Origin: an uncultured Opitutaceae bacterium
GTDB lineage: Bacteria > Verrucomicrobiota > Verrucomicrobiae > Opitutales > Opitutaceae
DNA: 30,129 bases
Reading direction: 5' to 3'
Assembly (NCBI GenBank): GCA_946482625.1
Contig: CAMLSH010000003.1
Coordinates: 1-30,129 of the forward strand
Shown here: one piece after another, positions 7,924-19,000 of the stretch
Position numbering within the stretch: the stretch's first letter is position 1
Layout of the letters: each line of letters starts with the position of its first letter
The notes under the pieces: generated by a model
What the model saw: the letters and a program-made list of their open reading frames with translations, nothing else
What the model was told of the DNA's origin: nothing
Database searches by the model: none
Translations under genes and position numbers: made by a program

Positions 7924-10900
7924 ATGTTTTTCCCTAGAAGCGCGCTCGGGCTCTTCATTGTCCTGACCATTGCAGCCGCCGCAGTCCCGGCATCGCCTCC
8001 CCTCGAATACACAGCGCGCGAGTGGCACGAAAGCGACGGCATGCCCACGGAGGAGATCGACAGCCTGGCCGTCGACAGCGCCGGTTATCTTTGGATCGCG
8101 GGCGCGGGGAAATTTGCGCGCTTCGACGGCTCGGTATTCGACGCTGCGAAGACACCGCTGGAGGTGGACTTGCGAGGCATGGTCGCACGGGCCGGTCGTG
8201 AAGAGGCGAAAGGTTCCTTCCTGATCGCGCCGCCGGCGGTGGTCGAAGGCGCGGAGAGTCCCGACGGAAAATCCCTGGCCGGCTACGCGCTTTTCGCGGC
8301 TGGGCGCTTTCTGTTTCAACACGAAATGGCCTTGGACGGGAAAGCGGTTAAGATGGTTTTTCCCGCGCCGGACGGCGCGCTGTGGTTGGGATGCGAGGAC
8401 GGGACCCTCCTGCGAAAAGACAGCACGGGAAGCCGCGTTTTCCCGGCGGCGCCCGGCGTGGCGAAGAAAAAGCCACCGGCCTTGGTCACGGATGGAAACG
8501 GGGACGTCTGGAGCTTAATCGGCGAGGAGGTCGCCCGCTTCGATGGTGAGCGATGGACGCCGGTCCCGGTCATCCTGCCTGCGACCGCGCTTCGGCTCGT
8601 GAGCAGCCGTTCTGGTGGGCCCTGGCTGATCACGCAGGACACCGTTTTAAAATGGACGGGAGACACGCTCCAGCCGGTCGCCCGACTGGCCGAAACGACC
8701 GGCGCGCATTTTGTGCAAACCGCCATCGAGGACCGGCATGGAACGCTCTGGTTCGGCACGCGCTCGCAGGGGCTTCACCGTGTCGTCGCCGATCGCTCGA
8801 TACGCATGGAGGTTTCCCATTCGGACATCGCTGCACTTCAGGAAGACGCCGACGGAAACATCTGGGTGGGAACCAATGGCGGAGGCCTCGTGCGCCTGAA
8901 GACCAAGACGTTCTGGCTCTACGACAAATCCAGCGGCCTCTCCGATGACTTCAGCCACTCGGTCGCGGCCGACGCGTCGGGATCGATCTGGCTGGCCAAT
9001 CGCGACGGAGGCGTCGCGCGGATTCGAGATGGCGTTGTCGATCCCGTTTCCAAGCGTGCCGCGTGGCGTGCGTTTAGCGCGAAGTCCGTTTTCCCCGCGC
9101 CGGATGGCAGCGTGTGGATAGCGACGGGTATCGGTGTTTACCGTTCGCGGGCGAACAATCCCGACGCGGTGGACCGGATTCACCCGCTCGCTTATGCACG
9201 CACCGTGCGGGTGACGTTTGTTGCGCGAAACGGCGACTACTGGTTCGCGCTCGATCCCGACAAAGTCGTCCGCTGGCGCGACGGCGAGATAACCACCTTT
9301 GGCGCAGCGGAAGGATTCGACGGCCGCGAAATTCGGGTGATCGCCGAGGACAGCGCTGGGACGATCTGGCTGGGCGCGGCCGAGGGGCGGCTGTTCCGAA
9401 GTCGCGAGAACGGCTTCGAGCGCGTGCCGCTTCCGCCGCGGGACGACTACGGACTGTTGCAAGCGATCTGGTTCGAGCCAGACGGCACGCTCCTCATCGG
9501 CACGACCCGCAAAGGGGTTCTCATCCTTCCGCCCACCGATTCCGGAAAGCCTGTGCGCCTGCTTTCCACCAAGCAGGGACTCCCGAATGGAGATGTGACG
9601 AATATTCTGCGAGACGACGCTGGGCGTTATTGGTTCGCCGCGCGAGGGGGGATTTTTTCCGTCAGAGACGTGCAGATACGCGATTTCGCTAGTGGAAAGG
9701 TGGACCGCGTTCACGCCGTTCTTCTCGGAAAGGATCACGGCCTGCCGCAGCTTTCGGTGCTCGGGCGAACCCAGCCATCCGCGTGCAAAGCGGTTGACGG
9801 CACCCTGTGGTTCGCCACGCGGAAAGGCGTTGTCCGGGTCGATCCATCGCTCGCGCCGGAGATCGCCAGCCCCGCCCCTGCGATGGTTGCGCAGATCAGT
9901 GCGGACGGCGAGGTGCAGCTGAACACGCGCGAGCTTCAGATCGAGTCCACAGTCCGGAAAATAGAGGTGCGGTTCTCGGTACTTTCTTTGTCGATACCCG
10001 AGCAAACAGTCGTTCGCCACCGGCTGGACGGCTTCGACAACGATTGGGTGTTGGCCGGCAACGGCCGCGTTGCGACTTACCCGCGCCTCCCGCCCGGGAC
10101 CTATACGTTGCGAGCGGAAGTGAGCGACGGCGCCGAGACTTGGAGCGAGCAACCGCCGTTGCTCACCCTTCATGTCGTTCCCGCGTGGTGGCAGACCGGA
10201 TGGGCGCAGGCGGCGTGTTTCTGTCTGCTCGTCTTGGGCATCACCGTGTCAGTACGCGTTTGGTCCTATCGCCGTTTACGTCAGCGCCTCCGCCAGGCGG
10301 AACAGGACAAAGAGCTCGAACGCGAACGCATGCGCATCGCCCGAAACATCCACGACGATCTCGGCGCGAGCCTCACCCGCATCGGGCTGATCACTGAATC
10401 GACCGCGCACAAAAACCCCGTGTTGGCCGTGGAGCTTGAGCAGATTGCCGAGACTGTTCGCGGCAGTACCCGCTCGCTCGATGAAATCGTGTGGGCGGTG
10501 AATCCGAAGTGGGACGATGTGGAGAACCTGGCGTCCTATCTCGGCAACTACGCCCAGAAATTTCTCAGCACCGCAGGAATCCGCCGGCGCCTGAATATCC
10601 CCGCCTTCGTTCCCTCGATGAAGCTGCCCAGCCAGACGCGGCACAGTCTGTTTCTTTGCTGCAAGGAAGCGCTCAACAACGTGGTGAAACACGCCGCCGC
10701 GAAGGAAGTGTCGCTCACCGTGGCGGTCGACGAACTGGCGTTGGAGATAGAGATCGCCGACGACGGCCGCGGACTGGCGGGCGCCGGCGCTGTGAAGTCC
10801 GACGACACAGCGCGCATCGCGACCGGCAACGGCCTGCAAAACATGCGAGATCGGATGGATGAGATCGGGGGAGACTTCTCGATTTCCGACCGTCCGGGAG

Positions 10901-10998
10901 GCGGGACGATTGTCGTCTTCCGCCTGCGATTTCCTTTGAAGACAAGAATCGAAAAACAGCCCGCGGGTGCGGCAGCCGGTTTACTCGCCTCCGAATGA
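7924..10998 (+). CDS. Sensor histidine kinase with Reg_prop beta-propeller and Y_Y_Y domain
   Basis: 1024 residues from the ATG at 7924, chosen because it begins a clean signal sequence (MFFPRSALG, ending near residue 24); the frame is open 72 nt further upstream without a signal. Residues about 30-640 form a periplasmic propeller of Reg_prop repeats (recurring D-x-x-G-x-x-W motifs). A Y_Y_Y domain follows (about 680-755), then one membrane helix (about 758-782), a HisKA_3 dimerisation helix with RNIHDDLG (phosphoacceptor H810), and a HATPase_c domain with N box N918/N919, G1 box DDGRG (946-950) and G2 GNGL (968-971). Family members sense extracellular signals, in Bacteroidetes often oligosaccharides. 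The stop overlaps the regulator start (ATGA), so this is a kinase/regulator pair. Divergence from the lyase block suggests that as its target. Confidence 0.93.
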   Translation: MFFPRSALGLFIVLTIAAAAVPASPPLEYTAREWHESDGMPTEEIDSLAVDSAGYLWIAGAGKFARFDGSVFDAAKTPLEVDLRGMVARAGREEAKGSFLIAPPAVVEGAESPDGKSLAGYALFAAGRFLFQHEMALDGKAVKMVFPAPDGALWLGCEDGTLLRKDSTGSRVFPAAPGVAKKKPPALVTDGNGDVWSLIGEEVARFDGERWTPVPVILPATALRLVSSRSGGPWLITQDTVLKWTGDTLQPVARLAETTGAHFVQTAIEDRHGTLWFGTRSQGLHRVVADRSIRMEVSHSDIAALQEDADGNIWVGTNGGGLVRLKTKTFWLYDKSSGLSDDFSHSVAADASGSIWLANRDGGVARIRDGVVDPVSKRAAWRAFSAKSVFPAPDGSVWIATGIGVYRSRANNPDAVDRIHPLAYARTVRVTFVARNGDYWFALDPDKVVRWRDGEITTFGAAEGFDGREIRVIAEDSAGTIWLGAAEGRLFRSRENGFERVPLPPRDDYGLLQAIWFEPDGTLLIGTTRKGVLILPPTDSGKPVRLLSTKQGLPNGDVTNILRDDAGRYWFAARGGIFSVRDVQIRDFASGKVDRVHAVLLGKDHGLPQLSVLGRTQPSACKAVDGTLWFATRKGVVRVDPSLAPEIASPAPAMVAQISADGEVQLNTRELQIESTVRKIEVRFSVLSLSIPEQTVVRHRLDGFDNDWVLAGNGRVATYPRLPPGTYTLRAEVSDGAETWSEQPPLLTLHVVPAWWQTGWAQAACFCLLVLGITVSVRVWSYRRLRQRLRQAEQDKELERERMRIARNIHDDLGASLTRIGLITESTAHKNPVLAVELEQIAETVRGSTRSLDEIVWAVNPKWDDVENLASYLGNYAQKFLSTAGIRRRLNIPAFVPSMKLPSQTRHSLFLCCKEALNNVVKHAAAKEVSLTVAVDELALEIEIADDGRGLAGAGAVKSDDTARIATGNGLQNMRDRMDEIGGDFSISDRPGGGTIVVFRLRFPLKTRIEKQPAGAAAGLLASE

Positions 10999-11627
10999 AA
11001 TTCCGCGTATCCATCATCGAGGACGACCGGCAGACGCTCCTGCTGCTCGCCGATATTGTCACAGGCGCTTCGGACTTGGAGTTGATCAGCCAATACGACC
11101 GCTGCGCGGCCGCGATCAAAGCGATCCCGAAGGAGAAGCCCGACGTTGTTTTGGTGGACATCAATCTGCCGGATTCCACCGGCGTTGAGGTCGTCCGCCG
11201 CTTGAAGCCGGACATGCCGGACACGCAATTTTTAATGCTCACGGTCTACGAGGACAACGATCACATCTTCGCCGCGCTTGCCGCCGGCGCCTCGGGCTAT
11301 CTGTTGAAAAACGCGCGTCGGATTGAGCTGCTGGAAGCGATCGCCCAAGTGCTTGCCGGCGGGTCGCCGATGAGCAATGGGATCGCACGCAAAGTCGTTC
11401 AGTCGTTTTCCCGCCCGGCCGCGCCCGCGGAAAACCTGGTCGCGCTCTCGCCGCGTGAGCAGGCTGTCCTCGATCTGCTGAGCAAAGGTTATCTCTACAA
11501 AGAGATCGCCGAGTCGCTCGGCGTCAGTGTGCCCACGGTGAACACGCACATCCGCCATATCTACGGAAAGCTGCAGGTCCGGTCGCGGTCCCAAGCGATC
11601 ATCAAGTATCTCGCGGTGAACCGTTGA
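10995..11627 (+). CDS. NarL/FixJ-type response regulator
   Basis: 210 residues, the normal size for the family. Receiver domain 1-120 has the acidic pocket E9/D10/D11, phosphoacceptor D55 (VLVDINLPD), T83 and K105. A LuxR-type helix-turn-helix (about 149-210) starts at LSPREQAVLDLL, with the recognition helix around 180-192. All key residues are present. The start codon overlaps the kinase stop by 4 nt (ATGA), implying translational coupling and cognate pairing: phosphotransfer from H810 of the kinase, then dimeric DNA binding. No binding site can be named. A strong terminator 64 nt downstream ends the unit. Confidence 0.95.
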   Translation: MKFRVSIIEDDRQTLLLLADIVTGASDLELISQYDRCAAAIKAIPKEKPDVVLVDINLPDSTGVEVVRRLKPDMPDTQFLMLTVYEDNDHIFAALAAGASGYLLKNARRIELLEAIAQVLAGGSPMSNGIARKVVQSFSRPAAPAENLVALSPREQAVLDLLSKGYLYKEIAESLGVSVPTVNTHIRHIYGKLQVRSRSQAIIKYLAVNR

Positions 11628-11690
11628 AGTGGCACGGGGCGAAACCCGGCCGGGCCGAAACGGTTTGGCGTTCGCTGGCGTGATCAAGGC

Positions 11691-11720
11691 GGTCGAGCCT
11701 TCGGAAGGCCGACCTTTTTT
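11691..11720 (+). terminator. Intrinsic terminator of the kinase/regulator operon
   Basis: Stem GGTCG-(A)-GCCTT / AAGGC-CGACC with a one-base bulge and CGG loop, followed immediately by TTTTTT (11715-11720). It lies 64 nt after the regulator stop codon. Confidence 0.9.
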
Positions 11721-12233
11721 AGGCGTGTAAACGGGGACGGCTCCGTTCGAGCCGGGCAGCGAATTCGCGCCATCACAGGCGATGCGAACAGACGGCGGCG
11801 ACGCCTCAAGAAAAGAGGGCTGGCCGGAGCAGATGACGGCAACCTGCGCGTCGATGCCGACTCTCATGTGAGACGAGACATGCAACTGAGGCTCGTGTAA
11901 GACGGGAGGTGGTGAATAGGGCATGAGCGCCGGAGCTGGAGTAGGCGACTTGCGTTGAGATTCTTTTTATTGGCATGTTTTGGGGCTTTTCTTTCGTCCG
12001 CCGCACACCCTCTGTCCCGCTGTGCCCCACCACGCGGATTTTGATCGGCACGCTTTCCACGCTCCTGAGTTACCCCCACTCGTGCGAATCGCCGCCATCG
12101 CTCTATCAGATGACGCACTCGGTTGTCACCGGGCGCGGCCTTTTATCGACAAAATATGCGTTGTGGCCCTTCAGCAGGCATCGCTGGGGACGATTACCTA
12201 GATTTCTAGCATCACCTCATCGCTTCACCGGGC
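11721..12233. other. Intergenic region with no supported gene
   Basis: About 510 bp between the operon terminator and the sulfotransferase gene. Open frames of 70-150 codons exist on both strands, but none shows a domain, signal peptide, transmembrane segment or believable start. Base composition is less GC-rich around 11955-12000 (runs of T), and this stretch or the AT-rich TTTTATCGACAAAATATG near 12140 could hold the promoter of the sulfotransferase/giant-protein unit. A decayed gene is possible but I cannot identify one. Confidence 0.5.
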
Positions 12234-13094
12234 ATGCCCAAAACCTTCCACTTCATCTCTGGGCTGCCGCGCAGCGGCTCGACCTTGCTGGCTGCTATTT
12301 TGCGCCAAAACCCCCGCGTCCACGCAGCCATGACGAGCCCGGTCGGCTCCTTGTTCACGTCGCTCCACAATACAATGGGGCTGAACAACGAGTTCGCCGA
12401 GTTCATCGAGGATAAGCACCGCGAACGCATGCTGCGCGGGATTTTCGATCTCTATTATCAGGACAACACCAGGGAGATCATCGTGGATACGAACCGTCTG
12501 TGGTGCGCGCGCATGCCGTTGCTCATGAAGCTTTTCCCCGAGGCCAAAGTGATCTGCACCGTCCGCCATGTCGCCTGGATCATGGACAGCATCGAGCGGC
12601 TCGTGCGCAAAAACTCGCTGAGCCCGTCGAAGCTTTTCAACGGCCCCGCCGAGAGCGACACGATCTATCACCGCGTCGAAACGCTCGCGGGCCGTGACCG
12701 CCTGGTGGGATTTCCGTACTACGCGTTGAAGGAGGCGTTCTACAGTCCCGAAGCACGCAACATGCTCGTCATCGACTACGACCTGCTCGCGCAGGCCCCG
12801 GCGAAGGTGATGCCGCTGGTCTATCAGTTCCTCGGCGAGCCGACCTTCGCCCACGACTTCGAGAATCTCGATTATCAAGAGCCCGGCTTCGATGCGCGTC
12901 TCGGCATGCACGGTCTCCACGAGATCAAGCGCAAGGTCGCCTTGCGGCCGCGCGCGACCGTTCTACCGCCCGATCTTTTCAAGCAATACAGCCAGCTCGA
13001 TTTCTGGAAAAACGCCGAAGGAAGCGTCGCGAGCGTGATCAACGCCCAGCCCGCCCCAACCCCAGCCCCTGTAATGTCCGCAACCGCTTCCTGA
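12234..13094 (+). CDS. Sulfotransferase family protein (PAPS-dependent)
   Basis: 286 residues. The 5'-phosphosulfate-binding loop is GLPRSGSTLL (10-19), and the 3'-phosphate-binding motif R112-x7-S120 lies in a CTVRHVAW strand-turn; both are hallmarks of P-loop sulfotransferases using PAPS. There is no signal peptide or membrane segment, so it should act in the cytoplasm. The C-terminal 20 residues are a low-complexity Pro/Ala/Thr/Ser tail. The stop codon is one base before the start of the 3806-codon exoprotein gene, so the two are almost certainly co-transcribed and translationally coupled. The acceptor cannot be read from the sequence: tyrosines of the giant protein, or a glycan or lipid attached to or bound by it, are the natural candidates from context. 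Confidence 0.88.
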   Translation: MPKTFHFISGLPRSGSTLLAAILRQNPRVHAAMTSPVGSLFTSLHNTMGLNNEFAEFIEDKHRERMLRGIFDLYYQDNTREIIVDTNRLWCARMPLLMKLFPEAKVICTVRHVAWIMDSIERLVRKNSLSPSKLFNGPAESDTIYHRVETLAGRDRLVGFPYYALKEAFYSPEARNMLVIDYDLLAQAPAKVMPLVYQFLGEPTFAHDFENLDYQEPGFDARLGMHGLHEIKRKVALRPRATVLPPDLFKQYSQLDFWKNAEGSVASVINAQPAPTPAPVMSATAS

Positions 13095-13095
13095 C

Positions 13096-16000
13096 ATGTC
13101 CACGTCCAACGACCTCCTGACGTTCCTCCGCACCCGCTCGATGCCCAAGCGCCTGATCCGCGTCGGTCTCGCGCTCACCTCGACGATCTACAGTCTGCGG
13201 CCCGACACGTTGCTCGCGAAGTCCTCGCGCACGTCGCACGAACCGCAAGGTGGCTGGCTCGGCGAAGGCGGCCCCGCTCCGCTAGAGCTTCCCGCTGCTC
13301 CGGCACACTCGCGCGGCGAATTGTTTTTCATCGATGCCGGCGTGGCCGATCCCGGTGCGTTCTGGCTCGCCGCACCGAAAGATGCGACGGTCGTCTGCAT
13401 ACCTGCTGGCGTGGATTCGTGGGAATTCATGGCGCAGCAGGTGGAAAAATTCCACGGCCTCGGTGCGATCCACTTGGTTTCCCACGGCGAAGCCGGCGCG
13501 CTGATCCTCAACGGCCACCGCTCTACCGTCGCCGATCTCCAGTCGCGCGCCGCGCAACTCCAGCAACTCGGCCGCGCGCTCACCAAAAACGGGGACATCC
13601 TCCTCTACGGCTGCGGCACCGGCGCGGGCGCCGACGGCCAGAAGTTTCTGGATACACTGTCAGCCCTCACGGGCGCCGACATTGCGGCCTCAAGCGATCT
13701 CACCGGCAACAGCCATAAAGGCGGCAACTGGGATCTGGAAATCGTCACTGGCAGCATCGACGTCGCGGCGCCATTCAACGCCCAGGCGATGGCGGAGTAC
13801 GACTACGTACTGCATACGGCCAGCGTCAGCACCGTCGCGCAGCTCAAAGCGGCTATAGCCACCGGTAATACCGATGGCTTGGCAGATACCATCACGATCA
13901 CGGGCAGCATGACCTTCGCGTCGGCGGCGGATGCCATCACGATCAACGTCACGGATGGCCAGACTATGACCATTGTGGGTGGAGGCTTTACGCTCAGCGG
14001 TAACAATCTGGCGCGTGTGCTCGATGTCACGGCCGGCAATGTGGCCATCGATAATCTGACGATCACCAATGGATTTTTGACCGGAAATGGCGGCAACACT
14101 CCCGGCAATGGCGCCGGACTCGCCGGCGGCGATGCGCTGGGCGCCAATATCCGGAACGCGGGCACGCTGACCATCACAGGCGGCACCATCACGGGCGGCA
14201 AGGCAGCGGGTGGTGGTGGCGGTGGTGGTGGCCAACAGGGCGGTGGCTCCGGTGGTGGAGGCGCGGGTGGCGGTGGCGGTGGCTTCGGAACGACATTCGG
14301 CGGAGCTGGCGGGACGGCTCAAGGCTTTAGCGCTGGTTCCGCTTCCGCTGGTGTGGGAGGCGCTGGAGCAGGTTATTCCAATATGGGAGGCGGGGGAGGC
14401 TCGACCACCGGCGGGACAGGGGCAACCTATGGTGGTGGCTATACAAATGGCGGCAACGGTGGCACCGCCAACAACGGTTCGATCAGCATCGGCGGCGGCG
14501 GCGGCGGCTCAGGTTACAGTTTCGCGGGTGGTCGCGGGGGCAATGCCGCCGGCGGTATATACAATACAGGAACTATCACGATTACGGGCAGCTCTATTAC
14601 CAATAACATAGGAGCAGGCGGCGGTGGAGGTGGCGGGACTGCTCCAGGCGCTGCCAGTCCAGGCAATGGCGGCGCGGGCGGCGCCGGCATCGGCGCTATC
14701 TGGAACGCCGGAGGCCTTGTACAGCTCGACTCGAGCACCAACGTCACGCTGGCCACAGCCAACACCGGCGGTGCGGGAGCCGGAGGTCAGGCAACCAAAG
14801 TCGGCAGCAGTAACGGTGCGGTGGGCGCTGCCGCCTCGCAGATACACACAACAGGTGGAGGTACTACCAACACCAACTACATCCCCAACGCCACCCCTGC
14901 CATCGCCAACCTCAACGGCGACAGCGTCGCTTGGGCCGGGGTTGGCAACACGGTCGTCCTCGACGCCAGCGCCAACGCTTCGCTCACCGACTCCGATTTT
15001 GGCGTGCTCAACGCCGGCAACGGCAACTGGTCGGGCGGCAGCCTCGCCGTGCAGCGCTCCGGCACCGCCATCTCCGCCGATACCCTGGGATTCAACACGT
15101 CCGGCGCACTTTTCACCGTCAGCGGCAGCAACCTGCAATCGGGCGGCCTCACCTTCGCTACCTTCACCAACACCGGTGGCGTGTTGACCATCTCCTTCAC
15201 CAGTAGTGGAACGGCCGCTACTACCGCCCTCGTCAACGACATCGCCCGACGCATCACCTACCGCAACGACACGCCGTCGGGCGATGCCACCGTTCGCTTC
15301 ACAGTGAGCGACGGCAATACGAGCACGACCGCCGATGTCACCGTCACCACCGACTCTATCTACGTCACCAACACGACCGACACTGCGAGCATCGACGTCA
15401 CCAACGGCGTGAGCTTCAGCGAGGCGGTGGCGATTGCGGCGGCCGATGTCACGGGCAGCCAGACCATCGTGTTCAACAGCTCGCTGGCCGCCACTGCGCT
15501 GACGATCAACAGCGTTAGCCTCAACGAGAGCCTCACCCTGGACATGGACGCCGCCAGCGGCATGTCGCTCACCAGCGGCACGATCACCCTCGGTGCAGCC
15601 ACCACGCAGACTTTCACCAACGGCACCAGCGATACCGCCAGCATAACCAGCGCCATCACTGGCAGCGGCGCGCTGACCAAAGCGGGGGCGGGCGGCCTGA
15701 CCCTGTCCGCCGTCAACGCCTGGAGCGGCGCTACCACTATCTCCGCCGGCACCCTGACCGTCAGCGGCGGCGATGCCATTTCCGGCAACAGCAGTGTTAC
15801 GGTGGCCGGTGGCGCGACGCTGGCGCTGTCCACCAATGAAGTTATTGGCAACCTGTCCGGTGCCGGAGCCATAACGCTTGGCGGCAATACGCTCACCAGC
15901 ACCATCACGGCCGATACCACCTTCTCCGGCAGCATCAGCGGTACGGGTGGCCTGAGCGTCAGCCAGAGTGGGGCGGCGACTTTCGCGCTGACCCTGTCGG

Positions 16001-19000
16001 GTACCAACACCTACACCGGTAGCACGACTGCGCTGAATTTCGGCTCGTTAAGACTGAATGGCGATGCCTCGGTTTCCAGCAGCAGTTATTTGCGCGCTAA
16101 TGGCAATAGCGTGATCACACTGTTATCGGACCAGACGGTTGGCAGCCTGGGCAGCAACAGTGCCACTGCCACCATCAACCTCGGCAGCTTCACCCTCAGC
16201 GTTGGTGGCGACAACACCACCACTACTGTTTCGGGCGTCGTCTCCGGCACTGGCAATCTGGTAAAACAGGGCAGCGGCACCCTGACGTTGTTGGGCACCA
16301 ATACCTACAGCGGCACGACCACCGTGTCGGCCGGTACCCTGTCGGTGGCCAGCGACAGCAATCTGGGCAGCAACACCGTCACGCTGGCATCGGGGGCCAC
16401 ACTGGGCATCACCGGCGCGACCACCATCGACAACGCCATCGCGCTGAGCGGCGATGCCACCGTCAGCAATTCGGCCGATGCCACCCTGTCCGGCGTCATC
16501 AGCGGTGCCAACACCCTGAGCAAGTCCGGGGCCTCGACGCTGACGCTGTCGGGCTCCAATACCTATGCAGCCACCACCGTCACCGCCGGCACCCTGAGTG
16601 TGGCCAGCGATGCCAACCTCGGCAGTGGCGCGGTGACGCTGGCCAGTGGCAGCACGCTCGCCATCACCGGCGCGACCACCATCGACAACGCCATCGCGCT
16701 AACCGGCAACGCCACGGTCAGCACGTCGGCCAACGCCACCCTGTCCGGCGTGATCAGCGGTGCCAACACCCTGACCAAGGCGGGGGCGTCGACACTGACG
16801 CTGTCCAACACCAATACCTACGCAGGCACGACCGTCAGCGCAGGTACGCTGAGCGTTGCCAGCGACGCCAACCTCGGCAGCGGCACGGTGACACTGGCCA
16901 GCGGCAGCACGCTGGAAGTGACCGGTGCGACCAATATCGACAACGCCATCGCGCTGAGCGGTAACGCCACCGTCAGCAACTCAGCGAACGCCACCTTGTC
17001 CGGCGTTATCAGCGGCGGCTTCAACCTCGCCAAGACCGGCGCTTCCACGCTCACGCTGACCAACACCAACACCTATAGCGGCACCACGACGGTCAGCGCC
17101 GGTACGTTGAGCGTCGCATCCGACAGCAACCTCGGCAGCGGCGGCATTACACTGGCGGCGGGAACCACCCTCGCGATCACTGGCGCGACGACCATCGACA
17201 ACGCCATCACCCTCTCAGGCGCCGCCACGATCAACACCACGGCCGACGCAACCCTCTCCGGCAACATCGGCGGCGCGGGCAGCCTGGCTAAAACCGGCTC
17301 CAGCTCCCTGACGTTATCGGGCACCAACAGCTATGCCGGTACCACCACGGTATCCGGCGGCACGCTGTCGGTCGCCAGCGACGGCGGCTTCGGCAGCGGC
17401 ACCATCACTCAGGCGACGGGCTCGACCCTCGTGATCAGCGGCGCGACCACCATCGACAACGCCATCCTGCTCTCCGGCAATACCACCGTTCAGGCCGCCA
17501 ACGCGGTCACCTTGAGCGGTGCCATCAGCGGCGCGGGCGGGCTGAACAAGACCGGCGCCGGCACTGTGACGCTGTCTGGCAGCAACAGTTTCACCGGCAA
17601 TGTGACCGTGTCTGCAGGCGGTCTGACCCTGAGCAACGGCGCGGCCATCGACAACAACAGCGCGGTCACGATGTCCTCCGGCACCACGCTTACGCTGTCG
17701 TCATCCGAAACGATCGGCTCTCTCGCGGGCGCGGGCAGTGTCGTGCTGGGCGCCAACACGCTCACCACCGGCGGGGACAACACCAGCACCAGTTACAGCG
17801 GCAATATCAGCGGCACGGGTGGCGGCATCACCAAGACGGGCGCGGGCACGCTCACCCTCTCCGGCACCAACAGTAACACCGGTTCAACGACCATTTCAGC
17901 CGGTGCGATCGACGCGCAAAACGGCGATGCCATTGGCAACGCCAGTGCCGTCAGTGTCGCCTCCGGCGCGTTCCTCGTCCTCTCGGCGTCCGAGACCATC
18001 GGCTCGCTGGCCGGCGCCGGCACGGCCACGCTCGGGGCCAACACGCTCACCACGGGTGGCAACAACAGCAGCACCACCTTCAGTGGCCCCATCAGCGGCA
18101 GCAACGGCATGGTCAAGACCGGCAGCGGCACGTTCACACTGTCGAACACCGGCAACGAATCCACCCTGAGCGGCGGCATGACGATCTCGGCTGGCACGGT
18201 GAGTATCTCAGACGACGACCAGATGGCCGCCGGCACGCTCACATTGAATGGCGGTACTCTGTCGCTCGATGGTCCCACCGTCTTCGACAACAACATCAAC
18301 CTGGCCGCCAGCTCGACGATCAACAGCGGTGGCAACGCCATCGCAAGCGGCGTCATCAGCGGCGCGGGCGACCTCACGAAAACCGGCTCCCTCTCGCTGC
18401 AGCTCACCAACACCAATACCTACACCGGCACCACCTTCGTCAACGCCGGCTACCTGCTGGCGAACAACACCAGCTCACTCGGCACCACGGCCGGCGGCAC
18501 CACGGTGGCCAGCGGGGCCACGCTTTACCTCAGCGGCAGTTTTTCGCTCGCCGAGGCTCTGAATCTGGCCGGCACGGGGACGGCGGGCAACGGCGCCATT
18601 TACGCTCCCTCTGGCAACAGCACCATCAGCGGACAGGTCACGCTGACGGGCAACACCACTATCGTCCAGGATGGCGACCTTACGTTCAGCGGTGGCATCA
18701 CGGACGGTGCAAGCAGCTACAGCCTGACCAAGCAAGGGACTGGCGCGCTGGCCCTGAGTGGCACGGCCAGCTATGACGGCAGCACCACCATCAGCAGTGG
18801 CAGCCTGAGCATCGGTTCGGACAGCCACATCGGCAGCGGTGCCCTGACGCTGGCGACCGGCACCACGCTCGCGGTAACCGGCGCCACTACCATCGACAAT
18901 GCCATCGCGCTGAGCGGCGGCACGGCCACCGTCAACACCTCGGCCAACACTACTCTGTCCGGCAACATCACCGGCGCAGGTGGGCTCACCAAGACTGGTG

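Noticed and set aside
8647..10173. 508-codon minus-strand open frame
   Set aside because: Antisense to the propeller domain of the sensor kinase; no domain recognised.
11806..12060. 84-codon minus-strand frame in the gap before the sulfotransferase
   Set aside because: Has an ATG (near 12010) but no domain, signal or conserved look; the overlapping plus-strand frames are equally unconvincing.
11975..12415. 146-codon plus-strand frame
   Set aside because: Its second half overlaps the well-supported sulfotransferase gene in another frame, and its composition is not protein-like.
16086..17327. Series of minus-strand open frames of about 71-84 codons, evenly spaced
   Set aside because: They recur with the period of the plus-strand protein repeat and arise because GC-rich codons leave the antisense frame open; no start signals or protein features.
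16333..17616. Regular repeats resembling a repeat-spacer array
   Set aside because: Units of 255-258 bp are entirely in frame and coding; far too long for CRISPR.
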